Source of the DNA: Longirhabdus pacifica
GTDB taxonomy: Bacteria > Bacillota > Bacilli > Paenibacillales > DSM-105158
Assembly: GCF_004115085.1 (NCBI RefSeq)
Contig: NZ_QXJP01000013.1
Location: forward strand, 38,306 to 102,305
Direction of reading: 5' to 3'
DNA: 64,000 nucleotides
Shown: positions 39,390-49,097 of the stretch, piece by piece
Position numbering within the stretch: the stretch's first letter is position 1
Layout: every line of letters starts with the position of its first letter
The notes under the pieces: model-generated
The model's database searches: none
Told to the model about the DNA's origin: nothing
The model's input: the letters and a program-made list of their open reading frames with translations, nothing else
Translations under genes and position numbers: made by a program

Positions 39390-40322
39390 TTACTCTCTCC
39401 TATCCACAGTCTTCAAAAAGAGATCCTCTAACGTCCCACTTTTTTTCGTGAAGTGATAAATCGGAATCTCGTTCAAAATTAACGTTTTTAACAACGCATG
39501 TTCAGAAAAATGCGTATCATATATCCTTATCATACTTTCATCTATTACTTTAAATTGAGAGATATGTAGATACTCCTCTAACACAAAAGCAGCCTTCTTT
39601 ACATTTGTCGTTTTCATTTCAATACAATCGCTTCTCATCTGCTGCACTTCTTCCATAGACCATTCTGACTTTAATTTACCTTGATGCATAATGCCAATGA
39701 CGTCTGCGATTTGCTGTATCTCAGATAAGGCATGACTTGAAATGAGAAAAGTTGTCCCATATTGCTCGCTCAATCTTTTAATTAATGTTCTCATTTCCTT
39801 TATGCCTATCGCATCGAGCCCAATATTGTGATTATCTAGTATGACTAAGTCAGGTTTCGTCATGATCGCACGTGCAATCCCCAAACGTTGTTTCATTGCT
39901 AGGGATAACATGTTCACAGGTTTTTTATCATTCCATTTCAGCCCCACCAACTCAAAAACATCTTGTATAGCATTTTTTTGGTGGTATCCCATATAGTCAC
40001 CATGCAGCTGCAAATTTTCCTTCGGTGATAAATGCTCATAAAATGCGGGTACATCAATAATAGAACCGATGCGTTTATAGAGGTCATACTTACGTGAGGT
40101 TAAAGTCTCACCAAATAGCAAAATCTCGCCATATGTAGGCTGAAGTAAATTCATCAGTAATTTGATTATCGTTGTCTTACCGCATCCCTCTGGCCCTAAA
40201 AGCCCGTAGATTTGCCCCTGTTTCACATTCATGTTCACATTGGAAATTACTTCTTTGTCGTTAAAGCGCTTTGTTACATTTCTAGTTTGAATGACGTACA
40301 CGAACACTCCCACTTTCCGCAT
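39390..40322 (-). CDS. ABC transporter ATP-binding protein with altered Walker B
   Basis: 310 residues. Walker A GPEGCGKTT, signature LSLAMKQRLGIARA (in place of LSGGMKQ) and a C-terminal extension as in BcrA. The Walker B/D-loop reads VILDNHNIGLD where almost all relatives have ILDEPTNGLD, so the catalytic Glu is Asn; I rechecked this from the DNA. The H-loop His is present in LISSHALSE. The start may be the GTG at 40301 after GGGAG rather than the ATG at 40322. It is in operon with a permease and two-component genes. Confidence 0.85.
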   Translation of the reverse strand: MRKVGVFVYVIQTRNVTKRFNDKEVISNVNMNVKQGQIYGLLGPEGCGKTTIIKLLMNLLQPTYGEILLFGETLTSRKYDLYKRIGSIIDVPAFYEHLSPKENLQLHGDYMGYHQKNAIQDVFELVGLKWNDKKPVNMLSLAMKQRLGIARAIMTKPDLVILDNHNIGLDAIGIKEMRTLIKRLSEQYGTTFLISSHALSEIQQIADVIGIMHQGKLKSEWSMEEVQQMRSDCIEMKTTNVKKAAFVLEEYLHISQFKVIDESMIRIYDTHFSEHALLKTLILNEIPIYHFTKKSGTLEDLFLKTVDRRE

Positions 40323-40329
40323 GAATGTA

Positions 40330-41247
40330 TTACTTTCTGTTCAATGTAATGCTAAAGATAGTCTTCTTAAAAGGTTGACTTTCCACCTCAATCTTTCCAT
40401 CCATGGCTTGTACCAACTGTTTCGTAATGGCTAATCCTAGCCCGCTACTTGCCCCTTGTCTTGCTTCATTTTCTGTATATAAACGTTCAAAGATACGTGT
40501 TTTCTCTTCCACTCCTTTCCCCTTATCGATGATATCGATGTATGCAAAATCCGTGTCATATCGTAATTGCAATCCTACGTACTTTCCATCTTTTCCATAT
40601 TTAATCACATTCGCAAGTACATTATTCAATACACGATGCATTCCCTCTTCATTTGCAACAACGTAAATAGGCGTTTCTGGTATTTGGATATCCACTTCAA
40701 ATCCATGATCTGTAAATAAAGCATAAAAAGATAACATGTTAGTTCTACAAATCTCATTGAGATGAATATGTTCAAAAGTCATAACTTCATCTCCCGATTC
40801 TAATTTCGCCAAATCAAAAAAACGATGGATTTGCTGTATCACTTCATTTGTTTTTAAGATCACTTTATCTAGCCATTTGCGTTGTTTCTCTTCGTCGTGA
40901 TTCACTTTCATCATCTCTGTGTAGCCTAAAATGACGGTTAAGGGCGTTTTGAGATCGTGGGAAATATTAGATAACATTTTTTTCATCGATTGTTGTGTCT
41001 CCATATTTTCAATCTCTAAACGCTGCTTACGATGGATCATGTTGTTCATGTGAGTGAGTAATGTTTTTACATCTGGGTCACGAGTGATATACCCTACATG
41101 TCCATGCTGACCCTGCTCATTAATTTTCTCCAATTGTTTGTTGATGTGTTGTAACGCAGTCTTTCTAGTTCTTATTTTCGTGTATTGAAAGATATTTGTT
41201 GCTAAGAGCAGCACAATGATGATGACAGTTGAACCAATCACCATCAT
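40330..41247 (-). CDS. Sensor histidine kinase, small intramembrane type
   Basis: 305 residues from the ATG at 41247 that overlaps the response-regulator stop (ATGA) after GGGGAAG; a longer start at 41280 would run into the regulator gene. One N-terminal hydrophobic segment (MVIGSTVIIIVLLLATNIF), a linker with coiled-coil character, HisKA with ISHDLKTPLT, and HATPase boxes (NVIKYG-like N box, DKGKGV, GLGLAI). No extracellular sensor domain is present, as in kinases paired with peptide-exporting ABC transporters. It phosphorylates the upstream response regulator. Confidence 0.9.
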   Translation of the reverse strand: MMVIGSTVIIIVLLLATNIFQYTKIRTRKTALQHINKQLEKINEQGQHGHVGYITRDPDVKTLLTHMNNMIHRKQRLEIENMETQQSMKKMLSNISHDLKTPLTVILGYTEMMKVNHDEEKQRKWLDKVILKTNEVIQQIHRFFDLAKLESGDEVMTFEHIHLNEICRTNMLSFYALFTDHGFEVDIQIPETPIYVVANEEGMHRVLNNVLANVIKYGKDGKYVGLQLRYDTDFAYIDIIDKGKGVEEKTRIFERLYTENEARQGASSGLGLAITKQLVQAMDGKIEVESQPFKKTIFSITLNRK

Positions 41248-41951
41248 GTTGCTTCCCCACATTTGTACCCTATTCCCCATATCGTTTGAATTATAGTAGG
41301 ATTAGAGGGATCATCTTCTATCTTGGCTCTTAATCTTCTTATGTGAACATTAATTTTATTGTCATCTCCGAAGTAACCTTCTTCCCAAATAAGCTGACAT
41401 ATTTGTTCTTTTGTGTACACTCTTTTTGGATTTTTAACCAATAAAGTTAGCAATTGAAATTCAGTGGCGGTTAAATGAAGCTGTTCGTTATTTTTTTGCA
41501 CACTATAATTCGTTAAATTAATACATAATCCATGATGGGATAATAGGATCTCATCTTGTTGAGAAGATTGCTTAGCATACTGTGCGTATCTCCTAATCAA
41601 CGCGTTGACTCTAGCTAACAACTCAATTAATGAAAAAGGTTTGGCTAAATAATCATCTGCACCAAATCCTAATCCTAGCGCTTTATCCACATCACTTCCT
41701 TTTGCAGACATCATTAATACAGGAACCACACTATGTTGTCGAAGATCTTGCAACAATTGCAGCCCCCCTTTTTCTGGTAACATGACATCAAGAATGATGA
41801 TGTCATATTGATGGTGCTGTAGTTTGTGTTCTGCTTCACTCCCATTAAAAGCATGATGTATGCTGTATCCTTCATTTTCTAAATACTGTGTCACCATCTC
41901 ACTGATAGAAACATCATCTTCCACTAGTAATATTGTTTGACTCAATATCAT
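41244..41951 (-). CDS. OmpR/PhoB-family response regulator
   Basis: 235 residues from ATG 41951 (a GTG lies one codon upstream). Receiver domain: acidic VEDD pocket, phospho-acceptor Asp in IIILDVMLPEKGG, Lys in ADDYLAKPFS. The C-terminal winged-helix domain ends VHIRRLRAKIEDDP and IWGIGYKC. It is the first gene of a four-gene operon with its kinase and an ABC exporter, and presumably activates that operon. Confidence 0.94.
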   Translation of the reverse strand: MILSQTILLVEDDVSISEMVTQYLENEGYSIHHAFNGSEAEHKLQHHQYDIIILDVMLPEKGGLQLLQDLRQHSVVPVLMMSAKGSDVDKALGLGFGADDYLAKPFSLIELLARVNALIRRYAQYAKQSSQQDEILLSHHGLCINLTNYSVQKNNEQLHLTATEFQLLTLLVKNPKRVYTKEQICQLIWEEGYFGDDNKINVHIRRLRAKIEDDPSNPTIIQTIWGIGYKCGEAT

Positions 41952-42139
41952 CACCTACTTCTTTCCATTCATGACATGCATATTCATCTTTTATCGTATA
42001 AATAAAACAGCCCTATAAATGAGCGAATATAAATAATGGTATGTTTGATATAAAACTACTAAAAATTTTAACTTACCTAAGCTGCCTATGCAAGCAACAG
42101 CGTATCCTCGCTTTTCTCATCCAAAATAAGCAAACAAAT

Positions 42140-42185
42140 AAAGCAAGCGATACAGGACAGATGCATGTATCGCTTGCTTTTTTTT
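42140..42185. terminator. Strong hairpin terminator, both directions possible
   Basis: AAAGCAAGCGATACA pairs perfectly with TGTATCGCTTGCTTT around an 11-base loop; plus strand continues with seven or more T, minus strand with TTTATTTG. On the minus strand it would end transcription from yeeI and the small frame at 42.2-42.4 kb. Confidence 0.8.
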
Positions 42186-42391
42186 CAATGAATGTCTCTC
42201 CTCCACTGATCTTCCAAATCACATAAAAATGGATATCCCTCATGATTGACCAGGTAACTGCCACATGGGCATTGGTAGTGTGCCAGTCGTGACGAATCGC
42301 ATAGGCCGTGATGCCTTTCCATCTTCATCCATAAAGAAAAACAGACTTGCTGCCTTGTGCTTTCAGCGAAGTCTGTATCGTCTGTCGTCAT
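42185..42391 (-). CDS. Possible small cysteine-containing protein, uncertain
   Basis: 68 codons directly before a strong terminator. The C-terminal half has YQCPCGSYLVNHEGYPFLC, a believable metal-site spacing, and base composition like yeeI. Against it: no clear ribosome binding site and an overlapping alternative frame is also open, so it could be a remnant. No family recognised. Together with the flanking bases it fills the 41952-42449 gap, which otherwise shows nothing but the terminator. Confidence 0.3.
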   Translation of the reverse strand: MTTDDTDFAESTRQQVCFSLWMKMERHHGLCDSSRLAHYQCPCGSYLVNHEGYPFLCDLEDQWRRDIH

Positions 42392-42449
42392 GATGTTGTC
42401 ATTGGACGCCAGTTAAGTTCTAATGAAGTTAGAATGGGGTAAATCAGGA

Positions 42450-43169
42450 TTACCCTTCCATGTCTACATTGTGATAGACACGCTGTACATCCTCCAGGTC
42501 TTCCAATGCCTCGACCAGTTTCTCAAACTGTGCCAGGTCTTCCTCGGACAACGTTACTTCGGTTTGCGGCAGCATCGGTAGCTCTGCAATACTGAATTCA
42601 GATACACCCGCTTGCCCAAGCGCTTCCTGTACCGCATGGAATTGATCCGGTTCCGTATACACAATAACGGTGGTGTCTTCCTCCAGCAAATCCCGCGCAT
42701 CCACGTCGGCTTCCATCAGGATTTCCAGCACTTCATCGACACTTTTTCCTTCCAGTCCGATTACAGCCGTTTCATCGAACATATAGGAAACCGAACCACT
42801 GACGCCCATGCTGCCGCCATTTTTATTGAATGCAGAACGCACTTCCGGTGCAGTACGGTTGACGTTATTCGTCAGCGCTTCCACGATCAGCATGGAGCCG
42901 CTTGGCCCAAATCCTTCATATCTTAGCTCTTCGTAATTCTCATCCGCTCCGCCCTTTGCCTTCTCCAGTGCACGGTCAATGATGGCCTTGGGTACATTGT
43001 AGGTCTTGGCGCGCTCCAGAACCACCTTTAAATTGCGGTTTGATTCCGGATCCGGCTCACCCTGCTTGGCGGCTACATAAATCTCACGCCCGAACTTGGC
43101 ATAAATACGACTGGTGTTTTTATCTTTGTTTGCTTTTTTCTCTTTGATATTGTTCCACTTGCGACCCAT
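42450..43169 (-). CDS. yeeI: YebC/PmpR family protein, YeeI type
   Basis: 239 residues from ATG 43169 after AAGAGGGG; the 13-residue in-frame extension is rejected. Starts [16 protein letters not shown], as in Bacillus YeeI, rather than the MAGHSKW of canonical Yeb[20 protein letters not shown] and GSVSYMF are family hallmarks. YebC proteins have been described as transcription regulators and, more recently, as factors that help ribosomes at proline stretches. G+C content is visibly higher than in the flanking operons. Confidence 0.92.
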   Translation of the reverse strand: MGRKWNNIKEKKANKDKNTSRIYAKFGREIYVAAKQGEPDPESNRNLKVVLERAKTYNVPKAIIDRALEKAKGGADENYEELRYEGFGPSGSMLIVEALTNNVNRTAPEVRSAFNKNGGSMGVSGSVSYMFDETAVIGLEGKSVDEVLEILMEADVDARDLLEEDTTVIVYTEPDQFHAVQEALGQAGVSEFSIAELPMLPQTEVTLSEEDLAQFEKLVEALEDLEDVQRVYHNVDMEG

Positions 43170-43435
43170 TGTGTCCCCTCTTTCTATCAGGTTAAAAAAT
43201 ATGATCAAATGTTTGCGGCAAATTCACTCTTACAGTCTTACATTTTATCACAAACCGCGTATAACCTGAATGATAAAAATCCTGTACATCTTCGTTCAAT
43301 TGAGTTAGCCATAACCATGAATCAATTGGCTTGACGTTAACTTTATCCATGAGATAATAAAAAGTATCGTTGAGATTATATGCAACATACATGAGCATTT
43401 ACTATACATATTTTTGAAGATTGGAGGAATGCAAC

Positions 43436-45034
43436 TTGGACATGATCATTTCACTGTTGGATAATCCGTTAGTGTTGCTATTCGTTATCTTACTCGCAGG
43501 CTCTATAGTGGGACAATTTAAAATCAAAGGCATTGGACTGGGCTCTTCAGGGATACTGCTTGTCGCGATGATCGCAGGCCACTTTCATTATCAGATCCCA
43601 TCATTGGTACAGCAGCTAGGACTGAGTTTATTTATTGTAGCCGTTGGGCTGCAAGCGGGGCCGCGCTTTTTCTTGATGATGCGGACGAAAGGGATGCTGT
43701 TTGGCATCATTGGTCTGTTGATCGTGCTGATCGGTGCAGTGACTACGGTTGTGGTGTCCAAGCTGTTTTATCTTCCTCCAGCACTAAGCTTAGGACTGAT
43801 GACAGGCGCAATGACCAGTACGCCAGGGCTAGCTGCAGCGATAGAAGCCACCAACGACCCTCTCGCTTCCGTCGGATACGGTATCGCTTATCCATTCGGC
43901 GTGTTGGCGGTCGTTTTTTTTGTGCAGCTACTGCCGAAAGTATTCAAGATCAATTTACAGGAGGACCTGCACCGAACATCAGGCCCCATACGCAATGAGA
44001 CATCCCCAGAGGTAATGACCATTGAAGTGACCGATCCCGCACTAGAAAAGCGTACCTTGCAGGAGTTGAAGCTTGACCCTTATCACTCTGTCGTGATCAG
44101 CAGAGTGATTCGAGGTAATCGAAATATCATTGCCTTAGGGGATACGGTCATCGTAACGGGTGATCGCTTAGTAGCCGTTGGGCTTCGTTCAGATCTAGAT
44201 AAGTTGGCAGCGGACATCGGTAGAGAGGTTCCAACTAATTTCAAAAATGCCGATCATGTGAAGCTACGCCGTGTGACAGTCCTTTCAGAGGAGATGGTAG
44301 GAAAGAATCTACGGGAGCTGGATCTTAGGAAGACATATGGGGTTACCGTCACCCGTCTTGAGCACGGGGGAATCGAATACAACCAAAGTCCAAAGTGGCG
44401 ATTTGAACGAGGAGATGTGCTCACAATGGTGAGTAGTGAAGACCGTTTGAATGAGGTTGAGAAGCTGTTTCAGCGCAAGCACCATAGCGTGGTCAATGTG
44501 CATCTGCTGTCATTGAGCTTTATTCTGTTGATTGGCGTCCTGATCGGGATGATCCCTATTGTTCTTCCCGGCTTAGGTACGATCAAGCTCGGTGTGGCTG
44601 GCGGCCCGTTGTTTGCGGCACTGATCATTTCTCATTTCGGCAAACTAGGACCTATTCAGGCACGATATTATCAGCCTTCAAATCAAGTGATTCGCGACAT
44701 TGGACTCGCTTTGTTTCTGGCAGGAGCAGGCACTACGGCAGGTGAAGGTTTGGTAGAGGTGGTTAGGCAGGAAGGCCTTCGTTTAATTGTAGGCGGATCC
44801 ATTATTACAATGACGCCAATTGTGGTGGGATACTATATGTCGAGATTCGTATTTCGACTAAGTGTTATTCACTCATTGGGCGCTTTGTGCGGAGGAATGA
44901 CCAGTACCCCAGGTCTCGGAGCCCTGAATCAACTGTCCAGTTCAGAGGAAGGATCGATCACGTATGCGGCAGCCTATCCATTTGCCCTCATCTTCGTGGC
45001 GATCGCATCACAGTTGCTTATTTTCTTCCTTTAG
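43436..45034 (+). CDS. AspT/YidE-type transporter with two RCK-C (TrkA_C) domains
   Basis: 532 residues from TTG 43436, which lies eight bases after GGAGG; ATG 43442 is an alternative. Two membrane halves of about five segments each (GLMTGAMTSTPGLAAA in the first and ALCGGMTSTPGLGAL in the second are the repeated AspT-family motif) flank two soluble TrkA_C domains at about 180-350. AspT exchanges aspartate and alanine in lactobacilli; YidE relatives are uncharacterised. The soluble domains suggest ligand gating. Single gene, divergent from yeeI, sharing its higher G+C. Confidence 0.9.
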   Translation: MDMIISLLDNPLVLLFVILLAGSIVGQFKIKGIGLGSSGILLVAMIAGHFHYQIPSLVQQLGLSLFIVAVGLQAGPRFFLMMRTKGMLFGIIGLLIVLIGAVTTVVVSKLFYLPPALSLGLMTGAMTSTPGLAAAIEATNDPLASVGYGIAYPFGVLAVVFFVQLLPKVFKINLQEDLHRTSGPIRNETSPEVMTIEVTDPALEKRTLQELKLDPYHSVVISRVIRGNRNIIALGDTVIVTGDRLVAVGLRSDLDKLAADIGREVPTNFKNADHVKLRRVTVLSEEMVGKNLRELDLRKTYGVTVTRLEHGGIEYNQSPKWRFERGDVLTMVSSEDRLNEVEKLFQRKHHSVVNVHLLSLSFILLIGVLIGMIPIVLPGLGTIKLGVAGGPLFAALIISHFGKLGPIQARYYQPSNQVIRDIGLALFLAGAGTTAGEGLVEVVRQEGLRLIVGGSIITMTPIVVGYYMSRFVFRLSVIHSLGALCGGMTSTPGLGALNQLSSSEEGSITYAAAYPFALIFVAIASQLLIFFL

Positions 45035-45228
45035 ATGATGAAGAGCTATTGATAAATTTAATCCCATCCTTTCTCGGATTAATGAAAAGTGAGTGGAGGA
45101 ATACCGATCTTTCCTCAGAATTCCTCTGCTCCTTCGCTGCTCTCCCCTTTTTTGTTAAACGCTGATTATAAGGTTGAGCTATTATGGTTTAGTATCTGTA
45201 TTATGGTTTAGTAGGGGTTTAGTAGGTT

Positions 45229-46128
45229 TTAGTATCTTTCTAGTATTAAAGAGGTTTTCAACTGATCTACAGGTAGAAACCAACCGGCATCTGCCATTTC
45301 TTGTTCTAACTTCTTTTTCTCAGCTTCTGCTTGTGTACCATCATCCATCTTGAATGACGCTTCCACAATGTAATCATAACCCGTTCCGTTCTCGTTCAAA
45401 ATTTCCCAAACTTCAATGTAGATCTTATGACCATTCCAACTCCCTGTTTTTTTTTTTGCAGATACAGGGCCGTATGGTTTATCCACTTGCTCTAACAAAT
45501 CTGTTCCCCAATTTTTTGTAGTCCAATTTTCAAATTTTCCAGGAGCTTCTTCTATCGTCCAATCCCTTGAGTCTTTTCTTGTAGGTAATTCCATGCCGTC
45601 GTAGCCGTTTTCTTCTATTATTTTTTTACGGCTAATACTGAGTGTTTGCTTCTCATATCCCCAGTCCACTTGTGCTTCATAATTGTCATCATCCAGCGTA
45701 AAGTTTTCTGAAGCTGAAAGCGCTAAAGCTGCATCTATATCTCCATTTTCAATTGGATAACGTTTTTTATACGTCAATTCAAATTCTTCGTCGCTATACG
45801 CTTCTTTCTTACGAATACGAACGGACCATCCTTCTTGTCTAATGTCTAAATCTTCCGTGTCCATAAATTGTACCGCTAACTTCTCCACTGTATCTTCTGT
45901 ATTAAAATAATCTTGCACCGCATCATTTAACTTTTTATCTTCATTTAAAACAAGAGCTGGGTCCAGAAATACTTTAAGTTCATAATCAGGTACCATAACT
46001 TCCGCTTCCTCCTTCGCATACAACACGTTTTCCGAGAATAAAGTCGTACCGGCAACCAATGATATCATCAAACATGCGCTAATCATGAAGCTAAATGACC
46101 ATACTTTCCCTCTATTATATAACATCAT
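45229..46128 (-). CDS. Secreted protein of unknown function, possibly CYTH-like
   Basis: 299 residues with a Sec-type signal peptide (hydrophobic FSFMISACLMISLVAG, cleavage possibly at VLYAKEE). The body contains alternating charged strands: YELKVFLDP near the start, then WSVRIRKKE and FELTYKKRYPI. The pattern of an early ExK-like strand followed by R-x-R and T-x-K strands resembles the triphosphate-tunnel CYTH fold, but the identification is tentative. RBS AAGGAG. Short GGTTTAGTA repeats follow the stop. It lies 36 bp after the ABC/MBL operon, in the same direction. Confidence 0.7.
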   Translation of the reverse strand: MMLYNRGKVWSFSFMISACLMISLVAGTTLFSENVLYAKEEAEVMVPDYELKVFLDPALVLNEDKKLNDAVQDYFNTEDTVEKLAVQFMDTEDLDIRQEGWSVRIRKKEAYSDEEFELTYKKRYPIENGDIDAALALSASENFTLDDDNYEAQVDWGYEKQTLSISRKKIIEENGYDGMELPTRKDSRDWTIEEAPGKFENWTTKNWGTDLLEQVDKPYGPVSAKKKTGSWNGHKIYIEVWEILNENGTGYDYIVEASFKMDDGTQAEAEKKKLEQEMADAGWFLPVDQLKTSLILERY

Positions 46129-46164
46129 TCCATCTCCTTTTTATGTTTATGAAGTGAGTTCACT

Positions 46165-47436
46165 TTACGATACGTTAATACAATCACCTGGCTGTAAGGA
46201 TAACAATCCATTATACCCATTCTCATGTAGAAGATCAGCTAAATGATCTGTTTTGGCTTTATTTGCATGTGCTAAAATCGTGATGTGCGGTTGCAAGTGA
46301 TTCAACATATGACGTACGTCGAAATATCCTTGATGAATTTTGTAACGAAAGGACGCTACCTCGCATCCGTGATGATGTTTCAACAAAGTTGCAGCATACG
46401 TGTCTGCTGCTGCATGTCCTGTCAATAACACCGCATTTCTTTCATCGTTACGTAATTGTTTGTCATACCACTGACTGATCTTACTCTCCATCATCCCACC
46501 AGGTACGAAAATAATATGTGGGGTTTTCATAAGCAGTTCTCTGCGCTCTTCGTCCTTGCTGACGATAGTCATGCGCTCTTTCATCAGTCTATTATCCATC
46601 AGAACGTCCTCTCGTACCCAGTTCCCCCATCTCTTCCAATATAACAGCCCTTCTGCAATTTCTTTTTCTACCGCAATGTTTGCTTGAGGAAAACGTTTGA
46701 CGAACATCATCCATAGTTCTTGACTCCGACCAAATACGGGGACAGGCATCAACACATGCCCTTTCCTTGCTAGAACTTCTGCTACTTTATCTTGCAACAC
46801 GTTCAGCAAGTCCTGTTGCGACGTTGTGTCTATCCCATATGCTGCATCAATAATAGCAAGATCAGGTGTAGTAGGGAAACTGGGTGGATCCACCGTTAGC
46901 AGTGTGCTTTCTGGACTATAGTCACCAGAGTAAAACACATTTTTTCCTGCTATGTGCAACTGCAGCCAGATCGAGCCTAACATATGCCCGCTCGCACCCC
47001 AAGTCACCTGTATATCTTTTGTGATAGAAATGGCCTCCCCCATCGGAGCCTCATCTTCTAAAAAGCGGAATGTAATCTCTTTCGTAGTTTCCTCTGCATA
47101 CGGTACGGTGCCACCTCGCTGCTCCACAAAAGACTTCCACGCCTTAAAATAATAAGGTAGTTGTTCATACGTTGCCTTCGTTGTCCATACGTCGCCAGCG
47201 TAACCAAGTTCGTACAAAAGCGGAAGCGCTACACCGTGATCTTCATGCGCATGAGATAAAAATACCGCCGTTATTTTATTGACTTTTGTTTTATCTAATA
47301 AAGGATACACACCGGCTGCCTCTTTCTTGCCTCCACAATCCAGTAGTACTGCCATATCTTGATGCTCTACATAATAGCAGGAACGGCCGTGTTCTCCTGC
47401 TCCTCCCCATACTTCTGCTTTCAACGATGACTTCAT
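46165..47436 (-). CDS. Beta-CASP metallo-beta-lactamase-fold hydrolase (CPSF73-like)
   Basis: 423 residues. MBL zinc motif SHAHEDH, then GHMLGS and FYSGDYSPE; the beta-CASP part has VPVFGRSQELWMMF, VPGGMMESK, LLTGHAA and a late ILAHANKAKTDH. This is the layout of CPSF73/RNase J-type nucleases, shorter than RNase J. It overlaps the ABC permease stop by 4 bp and so is co-translated with an importer, an unusual place for a nuclease. It may be a phosphodiesterase acting on an imported compound; that is inference. Confidence 0.88.
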   Translation of the reverse strand: MKSSLKAEVWGGAGEHGRSCYYVEHQDMAVLLDCGGKKEAAGVYPLLDKTKVNKITAVFLSHAHEDHGVALPLLYELGYAGDVWTTKATYEQLPYYFKAWKSFVEQRGGTVPYAEETTKEITFRFLEDEAPMGEAISITKDIQVTWGASGHMLGSIWLQLHIAGKNVFYSGDYSPESTLLTVDPPSFPTTPDLAIIDAAYGIDTTSQQDLLNVLQDKVAEVLARKGHVLMPVPVFGRSQELWMMFVKRFPQANIAVEKEIAEGLLYWKRWGNWVREDVLMDNRLMKERMTIVSKDEERRELLMKTPHIIFVPGGMMESKISQWYDKQLRNDERNAVLLTGHAAADTYAATLLKHHHGCEVASFRYKIHQGYFDVRHMLNHLQPHITILAHANKAKTDHLADLLHENGYNGLLSLQPGDCINVS

Positions 47437-49082
47437 CCTTTCTCTTGCTGGAACAATTGATTCATTACAAGTAGTACAATAGTCGTTAACCCTACAGAAA
47501 CAACCGCCATGGCCATGCCTAAAGAAACACTGCCTTGTTCAAATTGAGTAAAAATATACGTAGCGGACACTTCCATCGATGGTGGCAAAACCATCAAAGA
47601 TGCCACCAGTTCACGTACGGATATCGTAAACGTCATCGTCCAACCCGCTAAAACGCCAGGTATAATGAGCGGCAATACCACACGACGAAACGTATACCAA
47701 GGCGTTCCACCAAACACATTAGCCGCGTTCGTTAACGATACATTAATTTGCCCCAAACTCGCTTTCACATATTGCACGGTATAGGGGACGTAGAAGACGA
47801 CATACGTTAAAGCGACCATAGCGTACGTATTGTATATAGGGATGGGCATCCAAGATGCATTCCACAATAAGATGAGTCCAACCACAATAACAATGCCAGG
47901 AACGGTATTAGGAAGTAAGCTGAATGCATCGGTTACTCTTTCTGTCCACTTTTTACCCTTTCCAATTTGTAATGCTAAAAAGGTACCTAGAATAGCAGCA
48001 ATGGAAGCAGCAATGAATGCGAGACCAAGACTGTTCGTCAATGCTTGTAATCCCGGTGAACCAAAAGAGAGCAGTTCCGCATAGTGAGCAAACGTAAAGT
48101 TACCCCAAGCCAGTCCTTCACCTCTGAGTTTTTGCAAGGAAGATACCACGATAGAGAAGTAAGGTACTCCGATGGAAGTTCCGAGCAAAAACACAACGTA
48201 ACCCCAAGATAATACCCTTTTCCATCCTTTGAATTGCACCGTTTTCTGACGAGATCCTTTTCCTGTAATCGTCTGATATTGAAACTTGCGACTCATGACA
48301 TTTTGCACATACCAAAACAGTAAACACGCTGATAATAAAATCGAAGCGAGTGCTGTTGCTCTAGCAAAGTCAATAGGCCAACTCGAAGTATATTTGTGAA
48401 TCTCACTTGTTAACACATGATATCCTATCAATCTACCAAACGTTGCAGGTGTGCCGAATTCAGCAATCGTTTTGACCATGACAAGTAATGCGCCCATACC
48501 GTAGCTACTTAATAGTAGTGGAATGATAATCTTTCTAAAGCGATACATAAACGTTCCACCGTATACTTGACCCGCTTCCTCCAAATTATTGCCGATTTTA
48601 GCTAAAGCATTGCGTAAGATTAAGTACAAGAACGGGAATAAATGCAAACTCATAATGGTGACCATACCGAATAAACTGAAAAAAAATGGCGTGATCTTCT
48701 CGGTAAATGGAACCATTTGTTCCAAAAAACCTCGCTTTTGCATAAACAAAATCCAACCCATGGAACCGATATACGGTGGAGTCATAAAGGGAATGATAAG
48801 CACGACATCCAACCATTTATGACGTCCAAGTGATGTTTTTGTCATTAAAAATACCATCGGTAAAGCTAGTACCGTCGCACCTAACACCACCATGAAGCCT
48901 AATTGAATAGAGTTGAAGAACACTTCACTTAATTCTCCGTCAAACATCGTACGAAATGGTGCTGTAATATCAAACGTATCATCAGGATAAAAACTATGAA
49001 GAAGCACTATACATAATGGACTAACAATCAGCACCGCAAGTAGAACAAGCGCAAGCGTAAATCCCCATTTTCTTGTCTTCAT
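47433..49082 (-). CDS. ABC transporter permease, FbpB type (two fused membrane domains)
   Basis: 549 residues with about 12 hydrophobic segments in two halves. Each half has an EAA loop that docks to the ATPase: EEAGQVYGGTFMYRFRKI and, near residue 450, NAANVFGGTPWYTFRRV. Fused permeases like this belong to the iron(III), thiamine and 2-aminoethylphosphonate importers. It lies 15 bp after the binding-protein gene in an ATPase, binding protein, permease, MBL-hydrolase operon. Confidence 0.9.
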   Translation of the reverse strand: MKTRKWGFTLALVLLAVLIVSPLCIVLLHSFYPDDTFDITAPFRTMFDGELSEVFFNSIQLGFMVVLGATVLALPMVFLMTKTSLGRHKWLDVVLIIPFMTPPYIGSMGWILFMQKRGFLEQMVPFTEKITPFFFSLFGMVTIMSLHLFPFLYLILRNALAKIGNNLEEAGQVYGGTFMYRFRKIIIPLLLSSYGMGALLVMVKTIAEFGTPATFGRLIGYHVLTSEIHKYTSSWPIDFARATALASILLSACLLFWYVQNVMSRKFQYQTITGKGSRQKTVQFKGWKRVLSWGYVVFLLGTSIGVPYFSIVVSSLQKLRGEGLAWGNFTFAHYAELLSFGSPGLQALTNSLGLAFIAASIAAILGTFLALQIGKGKKWTERVTDAFSLLPNTVPGIVIVVGLILLWNASWMPIPIYNTYAMVALTYVVFYVPYTVQYVKASLGQINVSLTNAANVFGGTPWYTFRRVVLPLIIPGVLAGWTMTFTISVRELVASLMVLPPSMEVSATYIFTQFEQGSVSLGMAMAVVSVGLTTIVLLVMNQLFQQEKG

Positions 49083-49097
49083 GATTTCACCAACTTA

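Noticed and set aside
42041..42226. 61-codon plus-strand frame after the response regulator
   Set aside because: It runs straight through a strong terminator hairpin and has no RBS.
43421..43435. Start of the AspT-like gene at TTG 43421
   Set aside because: That reading includes the GGAGG ribosome binding site inside the coding region.
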